A stretch of DNA of 7,391 nt from an uncultured Kiritimatiellota bacterium (GTDB lineage: Bacteria > Verrucomicrobiota > Kiritimatiellia > RFP12 > UBA1067): assembly GCA_934667295.1 (NCBI GenBank), contig CAKULR010000085.1:1-7391 (forward strand). Reading direction: 5' to 3'. Made by a program: the position numbers and the translations under genes. Shown here piece by piece: positions 1 through 5,479 of this stretch. The notes beneath the pieces were generated by a model. That model was not told the DNA's origin. It saw nothing but the letters and a program-made list of their open reading frames with translations, and did no database searches. Each line of letters opens with the position of its first letter. Position 1 is the stretch's first letter.

Positions 1-126
1 GAGCGGGAATGCGCCGCAGAAGCTTGCTTCGGAGGGTAGCCGTAGGCCGCGCGAGAGCATCAATCATCGGAGTTTATTAATCCTTTTCATTGTCGGAGCA
101 ATAGAGCCTGAAACCTAATCGTGCCT

Positions 127-164
127 TGGAATGGTCAGCGGGGAGTCCTGGAATGTGCTAATAT
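127..164 (+). promoter_or_regulatory. Candidate promoter region with a 22-bp-spaced direct repeat
   Basis: TAATAT at 159-164 is a reasonable -10 for the glycosidase gene 68 nt downstream. No good -35 stands at the right distance (around 136-141). The heptamer TGGAATG occurs twice, at 127-133 and 149-155, exactly 22 bp apart and bracketing the place where a -35 should be. Tandem sites about two helical turns apart next to a poor -35 fit an activator-dependent promoter, for example one served by an AraC-type regulator, but the activator is not in view. Confidence 0.35.
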
Positions 165-220
165 ACGCGAACAGGGCATGTGGTGTTCAGGACATGTGCG
201 CTGTTGAGACAATCGATGTA

Positions 221-226
221 AAGGAG
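221..226 (+). promoter_or_regulatory. Ribosome binding site of the glycosidase gene
   Basis: AAGGAG lies 5 nt before the ATG at 232. It is the clearest Shine-Dalgarno match in the window and fixes this start, which also gives a proper signal peptide. Confidence 0.8.
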
Positions 227-231
227 AACGA

Positions 232-2391
232 ATGAAACGGATGCTGCTGGGAATCGTGTGCGCGCTTGTATTGGGCGCGGGCGCGGACGCGACGGTGCGG
301 ACGGTCGTGTCGGAGGACGGCGCGGAACCGGCCGGCTATGTGCCCGCGATGCTGTCCAACGGCCGCCTCAACGTGTTCATGGACTACCGGCTCGCCGTCT
401 CGACGGGGAACAAGGTACTTTCGAAGAAGCACCTCCAGCCCAGCATCTTCTGGGAAGGGCGCCGTCTCGGGGACAATCCCGGCACGGCAAGCCGCTTCGG
501 CTACCCGCTGTTGCCGCAGGGCGCGTTCCGTACGCGCCTCGTCGTGGACGGCGCAGAGCAGTCCGCCCCGACGCGCTGGCGGCAGACGCTCGACCTGCGC
601 CGGGCGCTGACGACGACGGAGGGCGAATACACGAACGGCGTGAGGCTTGTGGGCGAGGCATTCGTCGCGCAGACGCGCAACGTCGTCGCCGTGCGGCAGA
701 CCGTGGTGAACGGCTCGGCCATGCCGCGCACGGTGACGTTCGGCCTCGCCTACACGGCACCGTGGCACGAACGCATCCAGGGTGCGTGGCGTGTGGAGAA
801 GGGGGGCGCGGTGTGGAAGATGACGGCCTACGGACGCTTCGTCACGAAGGAGACGATCACGGTGCGGAGCGCGGACGGCTCCGTGCCCGAGGCAAAGGCG
901 GTCGGCCTGGACGGCCTCGTGCAGCACACCGTGGCGCTCGCGCCGGGGGAGCGGCGGACGGCGGACTGGTTCGTGGTCTTCGACGACGACCTTGCGCGTA
1001 AGCTGCCGTCGGTCACGCCCGCACCCGCGCCGAAGACGCCGCTTTCAACCTACGCCGCGCTCCGTGCCGAACATGTCGCGGACTGGGCGGCGTTCGCGGC
1101 GGAGAGCGAGATCCATGTGCCGGACGCGCGCATCCAGGAACTCTTCGAGATGGCGCGCTACCATCTGCGGTGCGTCTCGACGGAGTGGTCCATCCCCGTG
1201 GGCATCGTCCAGAGCCACTGGTCGGGGCGGATCTTCGCGTTCGACGAGATGTACGGCGCGCAGGGCCTTTTGGCGGCGGGACACTTCAAGGCGGCGAAGG
1301 CCGCGCCCGACTTCCGGTCCGCCACGCTGACGAACGCCGTCCTCCGCTGCAACAAGAACCCGTCGAAGCCGTTCTACCAGTGCGGCGCGCGCTGGGTATG
1401 GGAGGCCGCCGAGGGCAACGACGTCGAATGCGCGCCGCTCGGCTTTTGGATGGACCACATCTTCCAGCAGGCGGCCGTGGCGCAGACGGTCTGGACCTAC
1501 TACCGTTATACGGGCGACCGCGCCTACCTCGCCGAGAAGGGCTACGACGTCATCCGCGAATGCGCGCTCTTCTTCCGCCGCCTCCAGGTAATCGACCTGC
1601 CGGACGGTACCTCGTTCGTGACGAAGTGTACGGACCTCGAACGGATGGGTCCCGGACGCGAGCGGGCGTTCATGACGACGTGCGGCGTCATCACCACCCT
1701 GCGGGCGGCGGCGGACGCGGCGGACCTGCTCGGGAAGGACGCGGATCTTGCGGCGGACTTCCGCGCGTGCGCGGAACGCCTCGTGGCAAGCCTCCCTGCG
1801 CGCGACGGGCGCTACGTCGCCTATCCCGGCTGCACGGAGGAGTCGATGGGCACGCTCGCCGGGTTCTATCCCTTCCGCACGTTCGACCGCTCGAACGCGA
1901 AGCAGGTGGCGGCGGTGGCGCACTTCCTCGAAAACGGACAGGCCTTCGGCAACATGTACGAGACGGGGAGACGGGTCTGCCCGTGGTACGCGGCGACGAT
2001 GGCGATGGCGTCCCTGCGCGCGGGCAACGCGGAGTTCCCGGCGATCCGCTGGCTGCGGGAGGCGGCGCGCAGCGCGGGGTGTTGGGGCGAATACTGGGAG
2101 ATCAACGAGCCGGGCGTCTCCGAGTACCGTCCGTGGTTCATGACGGCGGCGGGCAACGTCCTCTATGCGATCTGCCAGCTGCTCGTGGCGGACATGGAGG
2201 GCGGCGTCCACCTCGCGGCGGGCGTGCCGGCGGACTGGCGCGACTATTCCTTCCGCCTCCCGGCGCCGGGCGGCGTGGAGGTGCGGTTCGCGGTGAAGGA
2301 CGGCAAGGTGGCCGATTTCTCCGCGACGTCCCGCGTGTCCGACGCGCCGAAGCCGGCCTTCTTCTTCCACGGGAAGCCCCTTGCGGAATGA
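232..2391 (+). CDS. Secreted six-hairpin glycosidase, GH65-like
   Basis: This 719-residue protein is probably an extracytoplasmic glycoside hydrolase or phosphorylase acting on an oligosaccharide. It opens with a Sec signal peptide (K2, R3, then a hydrophobic stretch; likely cleavage after Ala-Asp-Ala near residue 20). Residues about 20-260 look like the beta-sandwich that precedes the barrel in GH65/GH95-type enzymes; about 295-660 resemble an (alpha/alpha)6 barrel; a short beta-rich tail ends it. GH65-like landmarks appear in order: IFAFDEM (334-340, in place of the usual H-x-F-W-D-x-E), GARWVWE (385-391), YTGDRAYL (from residue 426) and GPGRER (473-478), where family members carry the GPDEYH catalytic segment. 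E477 is therefore a possible catalytic acid, but the segment is divergent. The substrate cannot be told; GH65 proper, GH95 or an unclassified six-hairpin family are all possible. It stands alone, with its own leader and a strong ribosome site. Confidence 0.75.
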   Translation: MKRMLLGIVCALVLGAGADATVRTVVSEDGAEPAGYVPAMLSNGRLNVFMDYRLAVSTGNKVLSKKHLQPSIFWEGRRLGDNPGTASRFGYPLLPQGAFRTRLVVDGAEQSAPTRWRQTLDLRRALTTTEGEYTNGVRLVGEAFVAQTRNVVAVRQTVVNGSAMPRTVTFGLAYTAPWHERIQGAWRVEKGGAVWKMTAYGRFVTKETITVRSADGSVPEAKAVGLDGLVQHTVALAPGERRTADWFVVFDDDLARKLPSVTPAPAPKTPLSTYAALRAEHVADWAAFAAESEIHVPDARIQELFEMARYHLRCVSTEWSIPVGIVQSHWSGRIFAFDEMYGAQGLLAAGHFKAAKAAPDFRSATLTNAVLRCNKNPSKPFYQCGARWVWEAAEGNDVECAPLGFWMDHIFQQAAVAQTVWTYYRYTGDRAYLAEKGYDVIRECALFFRRLQVIDLPDGTSFVTKCTDLERMGPGRERAFMTTCGVITTLRAAADAADLLGKDADLAADFRACAERLVASLPARDGRYVAYPGCTEESMGTLAGFYPFRTFDRSNAKQVAAVAHFLENGQAFGNMYETGRRVCPWYAATMAMASLRAGNAEFPAIRWLREAARSAGCWGEYWEINEPGVSEYRPWFMTAAGNVLYAICQLLVADMEGGVHLAAGVPADWRDYSFRLPAPGGVEVRFAVKDGKVADFSATSRVSDAPKPAFFFHGKPLAE

Positions 2392-2399
2392 TGCGCGAT

Positions 2400-2449
2400 T
2401 TTACACTGCCATGACACTCGTGCGGCGGGGATGTGGCATACTTTTCGCA
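2400..2449 (+). promoter_or_regulatory. Candidate promoter (sigma-54-like, or sigma-70) for the Cys-rich lipoprotein
   Basis: TGGCATACTTTTCGCA at 2434-2449 has GG (2435-2436) and GC (2447-2448) separated by exactly 10 nt, as sigma-54 -24/-12 elements require, and matches the TGGCA half well; the second half reads TCGCA instead of TTGCA. A sigma-70 reading is also possible: CATACT (2437-2442) as -10 with ATGACA (2411-2416) as -35, but the 20-nt spacer is long. The lipoprotein ATG is about 45 nt downstream. No enhancer-binding protein is seen in the window. Confidence 0.35.
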
Positions 2450-2493
2450 TCCGCCCGGGGAAGAAGGCCCTCGGCGGGGAAAGGAAAGACAAC

Positions 2494-2676
2494 ATGAAGA
2501 ACATGATCATGATGGTGGGCGCGGCCACGTTGGCGTTTGCGCTCGTGGGATGCTGCAGCAGCCGCTGCCAGAAGAAGGCGAGCTGCTGCGCGAAGTGTAC
2601 GCCCGGCCAGACCTGCGTGTGCGGCTGCGGCCAGGCGACCTGTACCTGTGACACCGCCTGCACCTGCAGGAAATGA
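2494..2676 (+). CDS. Small Cys-rich lipoprotein, metallothionein-like
   Basis: This encodes a 60-residue precursor. The first 19 residues form a lipoprotein signal peptide (K2, then a hydrophobic run) ending in the lipobox L-V-G-C, so C20 would be lipidated. The 41-residue mature part holds 13 cysteines, with C-C, C-x-C and C-x2-C spacings (C20, 21, 25, 31, 32, 35, 42, 44, 46, 50, 52, 56, 58), few acidic residues and a C-terminal Arg-Lys. That density is typical of metallothioneins and suggests thiolate metal binding or a disulfide-laced surface peptide at the membrane; no family is recognised. An upstream in-frame ATG at 2431 is rejected: it would put 21 polar residues before the signal peptide, while AAGGAAAG at 2481-2488 sits just before the ATG at 2494. 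Its stop overlaps the start of the winged-helix regulator, suggesting co-expression. Confidence 0.75.
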   Translation: MKNMIMMVGAATLAFALVGCCSSRCQKKASCCAKCTPGQTCVCGCGQATCTCDTACTCRK

Positions 2677-3263
2677 TGCTGGCGGCGGCAGGAACGTTCC
2701 TCGCGGACTGTTGCACATCCGGTCTCTGGGTGTGCAACTGTTTTCCGTGTACGTGCGTGAAATGCTGCTGCGTGTACGGGGCCTCGTCGCTGGCCGTCAT
2801 CGCGGCCGTCCTGGGCATCGTGCGCGTCGTCGTCGGCAAGGAGGGGGTGGAGGTCGTCGGGGGCGACGAGAAGGACCGTGCGAAGATCGCCGCGCTCCTC
2901 GCCAAGGAACACTATGCGGTCAAGGTCGTCGCGTCCGAGACCTGGAAGATCGGCTCGTCCGTGGTGGACGTGGCGCACCAGAGCGTACGGTCGGCGGCGG
3001 GCGTCGTCTCGCGCCTGACCGGCAAGGAGCTGAAGATCCTGCGCCTCTTCGCGCGCGATCCACAGGCGGTCGTTTCGCGCGAGGACATCCTTTCCTCCGT
3101 GTGGGGGTTCAGGTACTGGGGAACGACCCGCACGGTGGACCAGCACATCGCCCAGCTCCGCAGGAAACTCGGCGTCGAGATCGTCTCGGTGCGCGGCGTC
3201 GGCTACCGTCTCGCGGATGATGCGCCCGCGCAGGAGGAGCCTGCGCGGGCGGCTGTGCGCTAG
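2673..3263 (+). CDS. OmpR/PhoB-type winged-helix regulator with Cys-rich, hydrophobic N-terminus
   Basis: As read from the first ATG this is a 196-residue transcription regulator. Residues about 114-181 are a clear OmpR/PhoB effector domain (LTGKELKILRLFA, then VVSREDILSSVWG, TRTVDQHIAQLRRKLG and RGVGYRL). A full receiver domain is missing: residues 59-88 resemble only its beta1-alpha1-beta2 part, with no phospho-acceptor Asp region after it. Residues 13-33 hold nine cysteines, and 37-55 form a possible membrane helix. The long start overlaps the lipoprotein stop in the same ATGA style as two other junctions here. Against it, a stem-loop followed by four T residues lies at 2710-2744, third positions are less G/C-biased there, and an in-frame GTG at 2820 would give a 148-residue soluble protein. 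So the DNA-binding domain is secure and the N-terminus is open. An acidic/Ala tail follows the domain. Confidence 0.8.
   Translation: MMLAAAGTFLADCCTSGLWVCNCFPCTCVKCCCVYGASSLAVIAAVLGIVRVVVGKEGVEVVGGDEKDRAKIAALLAKEHYAVKVVASETWKIGSSVVDVAHQSVRSAAGVVSRLTGKELKILRLFARDPQAVVSREDILSSVWGFRYWGTTRTVDQHIAQLRRKLGVEIVSVRGVGYRLADDAPAQEEPARAAVR
2710..2744 (+). promoter_or_regulatory. Stem-loop: possible terminator of the lipoprotein gene, or an operator dyad
   Basis: TTGCACATCC (2711-2720) pairs with GGGTGTGCAA (2728-2737), including one T-G wobble, around a 7-nt loop; G2710-C2738 extends the stem to 11 pairs. TTTT at 2741-2744 follows. It begins 34 nt after the lipoprotein stop. The perfect outer arms TTGCACA/TGTGCAA could equally be a dimeric operator for the winged-helix protein. 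Confidence 0.4.
3223..3251. terminator. 12-bp perfect GC hairpin at the convergent gene ends
   Basis: CGCCCGCGCAGG (3223-3234) and its exact reverse complement (3240-3251) enclose a 5-nt loop. It lies inside the last codons of the winged-helix gene and 9 nt beyond the stop of the oppositely oriented NudC gene. No T-run follows on either strand, so it is not a classic intrinsic terminator, but its place between converging genes suggests a bidirectional transcription end or mRNA 3' stabiliser. Confidence 0.5.
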
Positions 3264-3835
3264 ATGCGGCCGTCGAGCCAGGCGTCGACGAGGCGGCGGG
3301 CGAGGGAGATCCTCTTGGGGAGGAGGGGCAGGTTGTCGCGGCCAAACCAGCCGCTCGCCACGATCTCCTCGCCGTCGGGGGTCGGCTCGCCGGAAACCCA
3401 GTCCGCGACGAATCCGATCATGACGTTCGAGGGGAAGGGCCAGATCTGCGAGCCGAAGTAGCGGATGTGGCCGACTTCGAGGGTGGATTCCTCGCGGATT
3501 TCGCGCCGGACGGCCTCTTCGAGGTTTTCGGCCGGGTCGAGGAATCCGGCGACGAGGCTCCAGTGCGGCAGCTTGTAGTGCGTGTTGCGCTGGAGGAGGA
3601 TCGTGTCGCCCTTCTTGACGAGCACGATCACCGCCGGCGTCATCTGGGGGTAGGCGCGCAGTTGGCACTTCGGGCAGCACATCGCGCGTTCGGCGGGGTC
3701 GGGATGGCGTTCCAGCGGCGTGCCGCAGCGTCCGCAGAACCGGTTCGTTTCGGTCCAGTAGTCCAGTTCCCGCTCGCGCGCGGCGGCCAGCCAGTCGCCG
3801 AGGGGCATTTGATCGAAAAGTTCACGAAGGTCCAT
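3260..3835 (-). CDS. nudC: Short NudC-type NADH pyrophosphatase (Nudix hydrolase)
   Basis: This 191-residue protein should hydrolyse NAD(H), or remove NAD caps from RNA, in the cytoplasm. It has a zinc ribbon (C34-x2-C37 and C54-x2-C57) followed by a Nudix fold. The Nudix box runs from G97 with E103, R111, E112, E115 and E116 in place; the family's usual Gly near its end is T118. SQIWPFPS (129-136) is the NudC-specific SQPWPFP motif with Ile for the first Pro, and a DNLPLLP segment near 167-173 also matches NudC. Escherichia coli NudC has 257 residues; this one lacks most of the N-terminal domain. An ATG at 3880 would add 15 residues, but the -10 box lies immediately upstream of it, which favours the ATG at 3835. 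Its stop overlaps that of the winged-helix gene. Monocistronic by arrangement. Confidence 0.88.
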   Translation of the reverse strand: MDLRELFDQMPLGDWLAAARERELDYWTETNRFCGRCGTPLERHPDPAERAMCCPKCQLRAYPQMTPAVIVLVKKGDTILLQRNTHYKLPHWSLVAGFLDPAENLEEAVRREIREESTLEVGHIRYFGSQIWPFPSNVMIGFVADWVSGEPTPDGEEIVASGWFGRDNLPLLPKRISLARRLVDAWLDGRI

Positions 3836-3880
3836 GTGGGGTATGTCGCTCCGGCTTGGAAAATCGGTTGTGAAGCCCAT

Positions 3881-3910
3881 AGTATACGCCCGGATGCGTC
3901 CGGCCGTCAA
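3881..3910 (-). promoter_or_regulatory. Sigma-70 promoter for the NudC gene
   Basis: Read on the minus strand: TTGACG (3910-3905), an 18-nt spacer, then TATACT (3886-3881), each one base from consensus. Transcription would begin near 3873, inside the optional 15-residue extension, so the message would start translation at the ATG at 3835 with a leader of roughly 40 nt. Confidence 0.65.
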
Positions 3911-3929
3911 TCGCACGCTGAATTCACCC

Positions 3930-3958
3930 TTGTTTCCATCCCCGATATCTGCTATCAT
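3930..3958 (+). promoter_or_regulatory. Sigma-70-like promoter for the four-gene operon
   Basis: TTGTTT (3930-3935), a 17-nt spacer and TATCAT (3953-3958). Expected transcription start is near 3965, only a few bases before the ATG at 3968, and no Shine-Dalgarno precedes that ATG. This would make the first gene's message leaderless or nearly so. It diverges from the NudC promoter, with only 19 bp between the two -35 boxes (3911-3929). Confidence 0.5.
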
Positions 3959-3967
3959 GAGTTGAAA

Positions 3968-4666
3968 ATGCAACAGGGGACAAGGCCATTTGACTTCTGG
4001 TACGCCGTACACCACACCAAGGTGGTGCGCGCGCCGTCGCGTACCCTCGAAACCTTCGGCGAGACGCGCATCAACTACCGCCACCTCGCGGAGCTGCCGG
4101 ACGACCCCGGCAAGGTCCGCGTGCGGGAGGGACGGCTGGAGGCGCACAAGCCGGCGATCATCACGCCGGAGGCGTATGCCGAGGACAACCTGGAGGGCTT
4201 CGGCGAACAGGCGCGGCAGTACCTCGACTTCCTGAAGCAGCACCGCGACTCGATCCGGATCCTCCAGTACGGCTACCGCCTCTCGCAGGAGGCCTTCTCC
4301 GAGCAGGTCGTGACGGATTCGCTGGAGGCGGTGACGGCGCGCGTGATGGCGGACGTGGCGGGGGCCAACGATGCGTTCGCGGCGGTGATCCAGGGCGTCG
4401 ATGCGCCGTGGGACGTGTCGCTCATCCACTTCTTCTGGCTGCACGTCAACGCCTCCGCGCCCGTCAACGTGCGCGAGTTCGAGGCGGCGCAGCGGCGGGC
4501 GGAGATGGACCTGCTCGCGCCCGAGCTGCAGGGCGAGGTGGAGGCGGCCTTCGCGAAGGCCCAGGCGAATCCCCGGCTCGTGACGGAACTGGGGGCGTTC
4601 CTGCGCCGGAAGGGCGTCTTCGACCGCTATCAGGACCGGTTCTTCAAGCTTGTGAGGCACGTATAG
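3968..4666 (+). CDS. Unrecognised 232-residue protein, first gene of the operon
   Basis: I do not recognise a family. The product looks soluble, with no signal peptide or membrane helix. The first ~80 residues contain many aromatics and basic residues (FDFWYAVHHTKVV, FGETRINYRHL, VRVREGRLEAHKP), followed by a largely helical acidic middle (about 68-140) and a C-terminal part with a charged coiled-coil-like stretch (EAAQRRAEMDLL) ending LRRKGVFDRYQDRFFKLV. The frame stays open upstream to 3467, but that part is antisense to the NudC gene and crosses both promoters, so the ATG at 3968 is preferred. It ends 3 nt before the ParA ATG, so the two are almost certainly co-transcribed. Because no ParB follows the ParA gene, this protein is a candidate ParA partner; that is inference from position only. 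Confidence 0.75.
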   Translation: MQQGTRPFDFWYAVHHTKVVRAPSRTLETFGETRINYRHLAELPDDPGKVRVREGRLEAHKPAIITPEAYAEDNLEGFGEQARQYLDFLKQHRDSIRILQYGYRLSQEAFSEQVVTDSLEAVTARVMADVAGANDAFAAVIQGVDAPWDVSLIHFFWLHVNASAPVNVREFEAAQRRAEMDLLAPELQGEVEAAFAKAQANPRLVTELGAFLRRKGVFDRYQDRFFKLVRHV

Positions 4667-4669
4667 GAT

Positions 4670-5479
4670 ATGGAGACGAAGATCAAGACGCGGGTGGTGG
4701 CGGTCGCCAACCAGAAGGGCGGCGTGGGCAAGACCACGACGGTGGTGAACCTGGCGGCGGCGCTCTCGAAGCAGCACCGCACGGTGCTCGTGATCGACCT
4801 CGATCCGCAGGCGAACGCGACGACGGGGCTTGGCCTCCAGCCGCAGGAGGGAATCTCCCTCTACCCCTGCCTGATCGGGCAGCGGCAGATCGCGGACATG
4901 ATCCAGCCCACGCCGTACGAAAACCTCAACGTCATCCCCTCCGAGGTCAACCTCTCCGGCTGCGAGATCGACCTCGCGCAGCGCGCCGACCGCCTGCAGG
5001 TGGTGCGGAACGTCCTCCAGGCGATCCGCGACGCGAACGTCTTCGACTACATCCTCCTCGACTGCCCGCCCTCGCTCGGCATCCTCATGACGGCCACGCT
5101 CGCGGCGGCGGACGGCATCCTCGTGCCGATGCAGGCCGAATACTACTCGCTGGAGGGCCTTGGCGTGATGCAGGACCTCATCGCGCGCCTGAAGGCGAAC
5201 GACGCGAACCCCGCCCTGGAGCTCAACGGCATCCTCATGACGATGGTGAGCGCGAACACGCGCCTCTCCCAGGATGTCATCGCGGAGGTGCGCGAGCATT
5301 TCGGCGACAAGGTCTTCGAGACGATGATTCCGCGCAACATCCGCACGAGCGAGGCCCCGAGCTACGGACAGCCGGTCGTGTTCTACGATCCCGCATGCCG
5401 CGGCGCCGAGGCCTACCGCGCCTTCGCGAAGGAGTTCGCGAAGCGCAACCCAACCCGCGAGGCCCCGGTGGCGCCATGA
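4670..5479 (+). CDS. Soj/ParA-family ATPase, without an adjacent ParB
   Basis: This 269-residue cytoplasmic P-loop ATPase of the ParA/MinD superfamily should dimerise on ATP and bind DNA non-specifically to position a cargo such as the chromosome origin. The deviant Walker A KGGVGKTT is at 16-23, with the signature Lys at K16; Walker A' is VLVIDLDPQANAT (39-51, D43); Walker B is YILLDCPPSLG (127-137, D131). The C-terminal IPRNIRTSEAPSYGQPVVFYD segment closely follows chromosomal Soj proteins, and there is no N-terminal helix-turn-helix, so it is not the large plasmid type. Length is near the usual 250-270. Soj genes normally sit directly before parB; here a DtxR-family regulator follows, with an ATGA overlap. 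It may serve a ParB elsewhere or be an orphan acting with its operon neighbours. Confidence 0.9.
   Translation: METKIKTRVVAVANQKGGVGKTTTVVNLAAALSKQHRTVLVIDLDPQANATTGLGLQPQEGISLYPCLIGQRQIADMIQPTPYENLNVIPSEVNLSGCEIDLAQRADRLQVVRNVLQAIRDANVFDYILLDCPPSLGILMTATLAAADGILVPMQAEYYSLEGLGVMQDLIARLKANDANPALELNGILMTMVSANTRLSQDVIAEVREHFGDKVFETMIPRNIRTSEAPSYGQPVVFYDPACRGAEAYRAFAKEFAKRNPTREAPVAP

Larger units (their letters stand above)
1..231. other. Left-edge leader region without a convincing gene
   Basis: No supported gene lies here. All three forward frames entering from the left edge close early (stops at 37-39, 78-80 and 116-118), so at most a few C-terminal codons of an upstream gene could be present; the one ending at 78-80 would be Arg-rich and is not recognisable. 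Base composition becomes more A/T-rich from about 60 onward, as expected for a non-coding leader. It holds a TAATAT box at 159-164, a direct repeat of TGGAATG (127-133 and 149-155), CATGTG twice (177-182 and 193-198), and the ribosome site of the next gene. Confidence 0.5.

Noticed and set aside
1..80. Possible C-terminal end of an upstream gene at the left edge
   Set aside because: Only about 12 to 38 codons in any frame and no recognisable C-terminus, so no gene can be supported.
187..927. Minus-strand open frame covering the glycosidase 5' end
   Set aside because: No motif, Arg/His-rich shadow composition, and it would cross the leader, ribosome site and signal peptide of the real gene.
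1045..2370. Long minus-strand open frame (441 codons) opposite the glycosidase
   Set aside because: Composition is Arg/His/Ala-rich with no recognisable motif, as expected for the antisense of a GC-rich gene; the + strand carries clear signal peptide and barrel motifs.
2537..3220. Alternative + frame across the lipoprotein and regulator
   Set aside because: Arg/Gly-rich with no motif, while the two other frames give a lipobox protein and a PhoB-type domain.
3467..3967. Upstream in-frame extension of the unrecognised operon protein
   Set aside because: It is antisense to the NudC gene and would run through both divergent promoters; the ATG at 3968 is consistent with the promoter.
3836..5299. 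Upstream minus-strand extension of the NudC frame, giving a 679-residue protein
   Set aside because: The extension is antisense to the ParA and unknown genes and shows no domain; the promoter at 3881-3910 and family alignment place the start at 3835.
4408..5475. Upstream extension of the DtxR-family frame
   Set aside because: It overlaps the ParA gene in another frame and is low-complexity Arg/Gly/Pro; the family N-terminus begins at the ATG at 5476.
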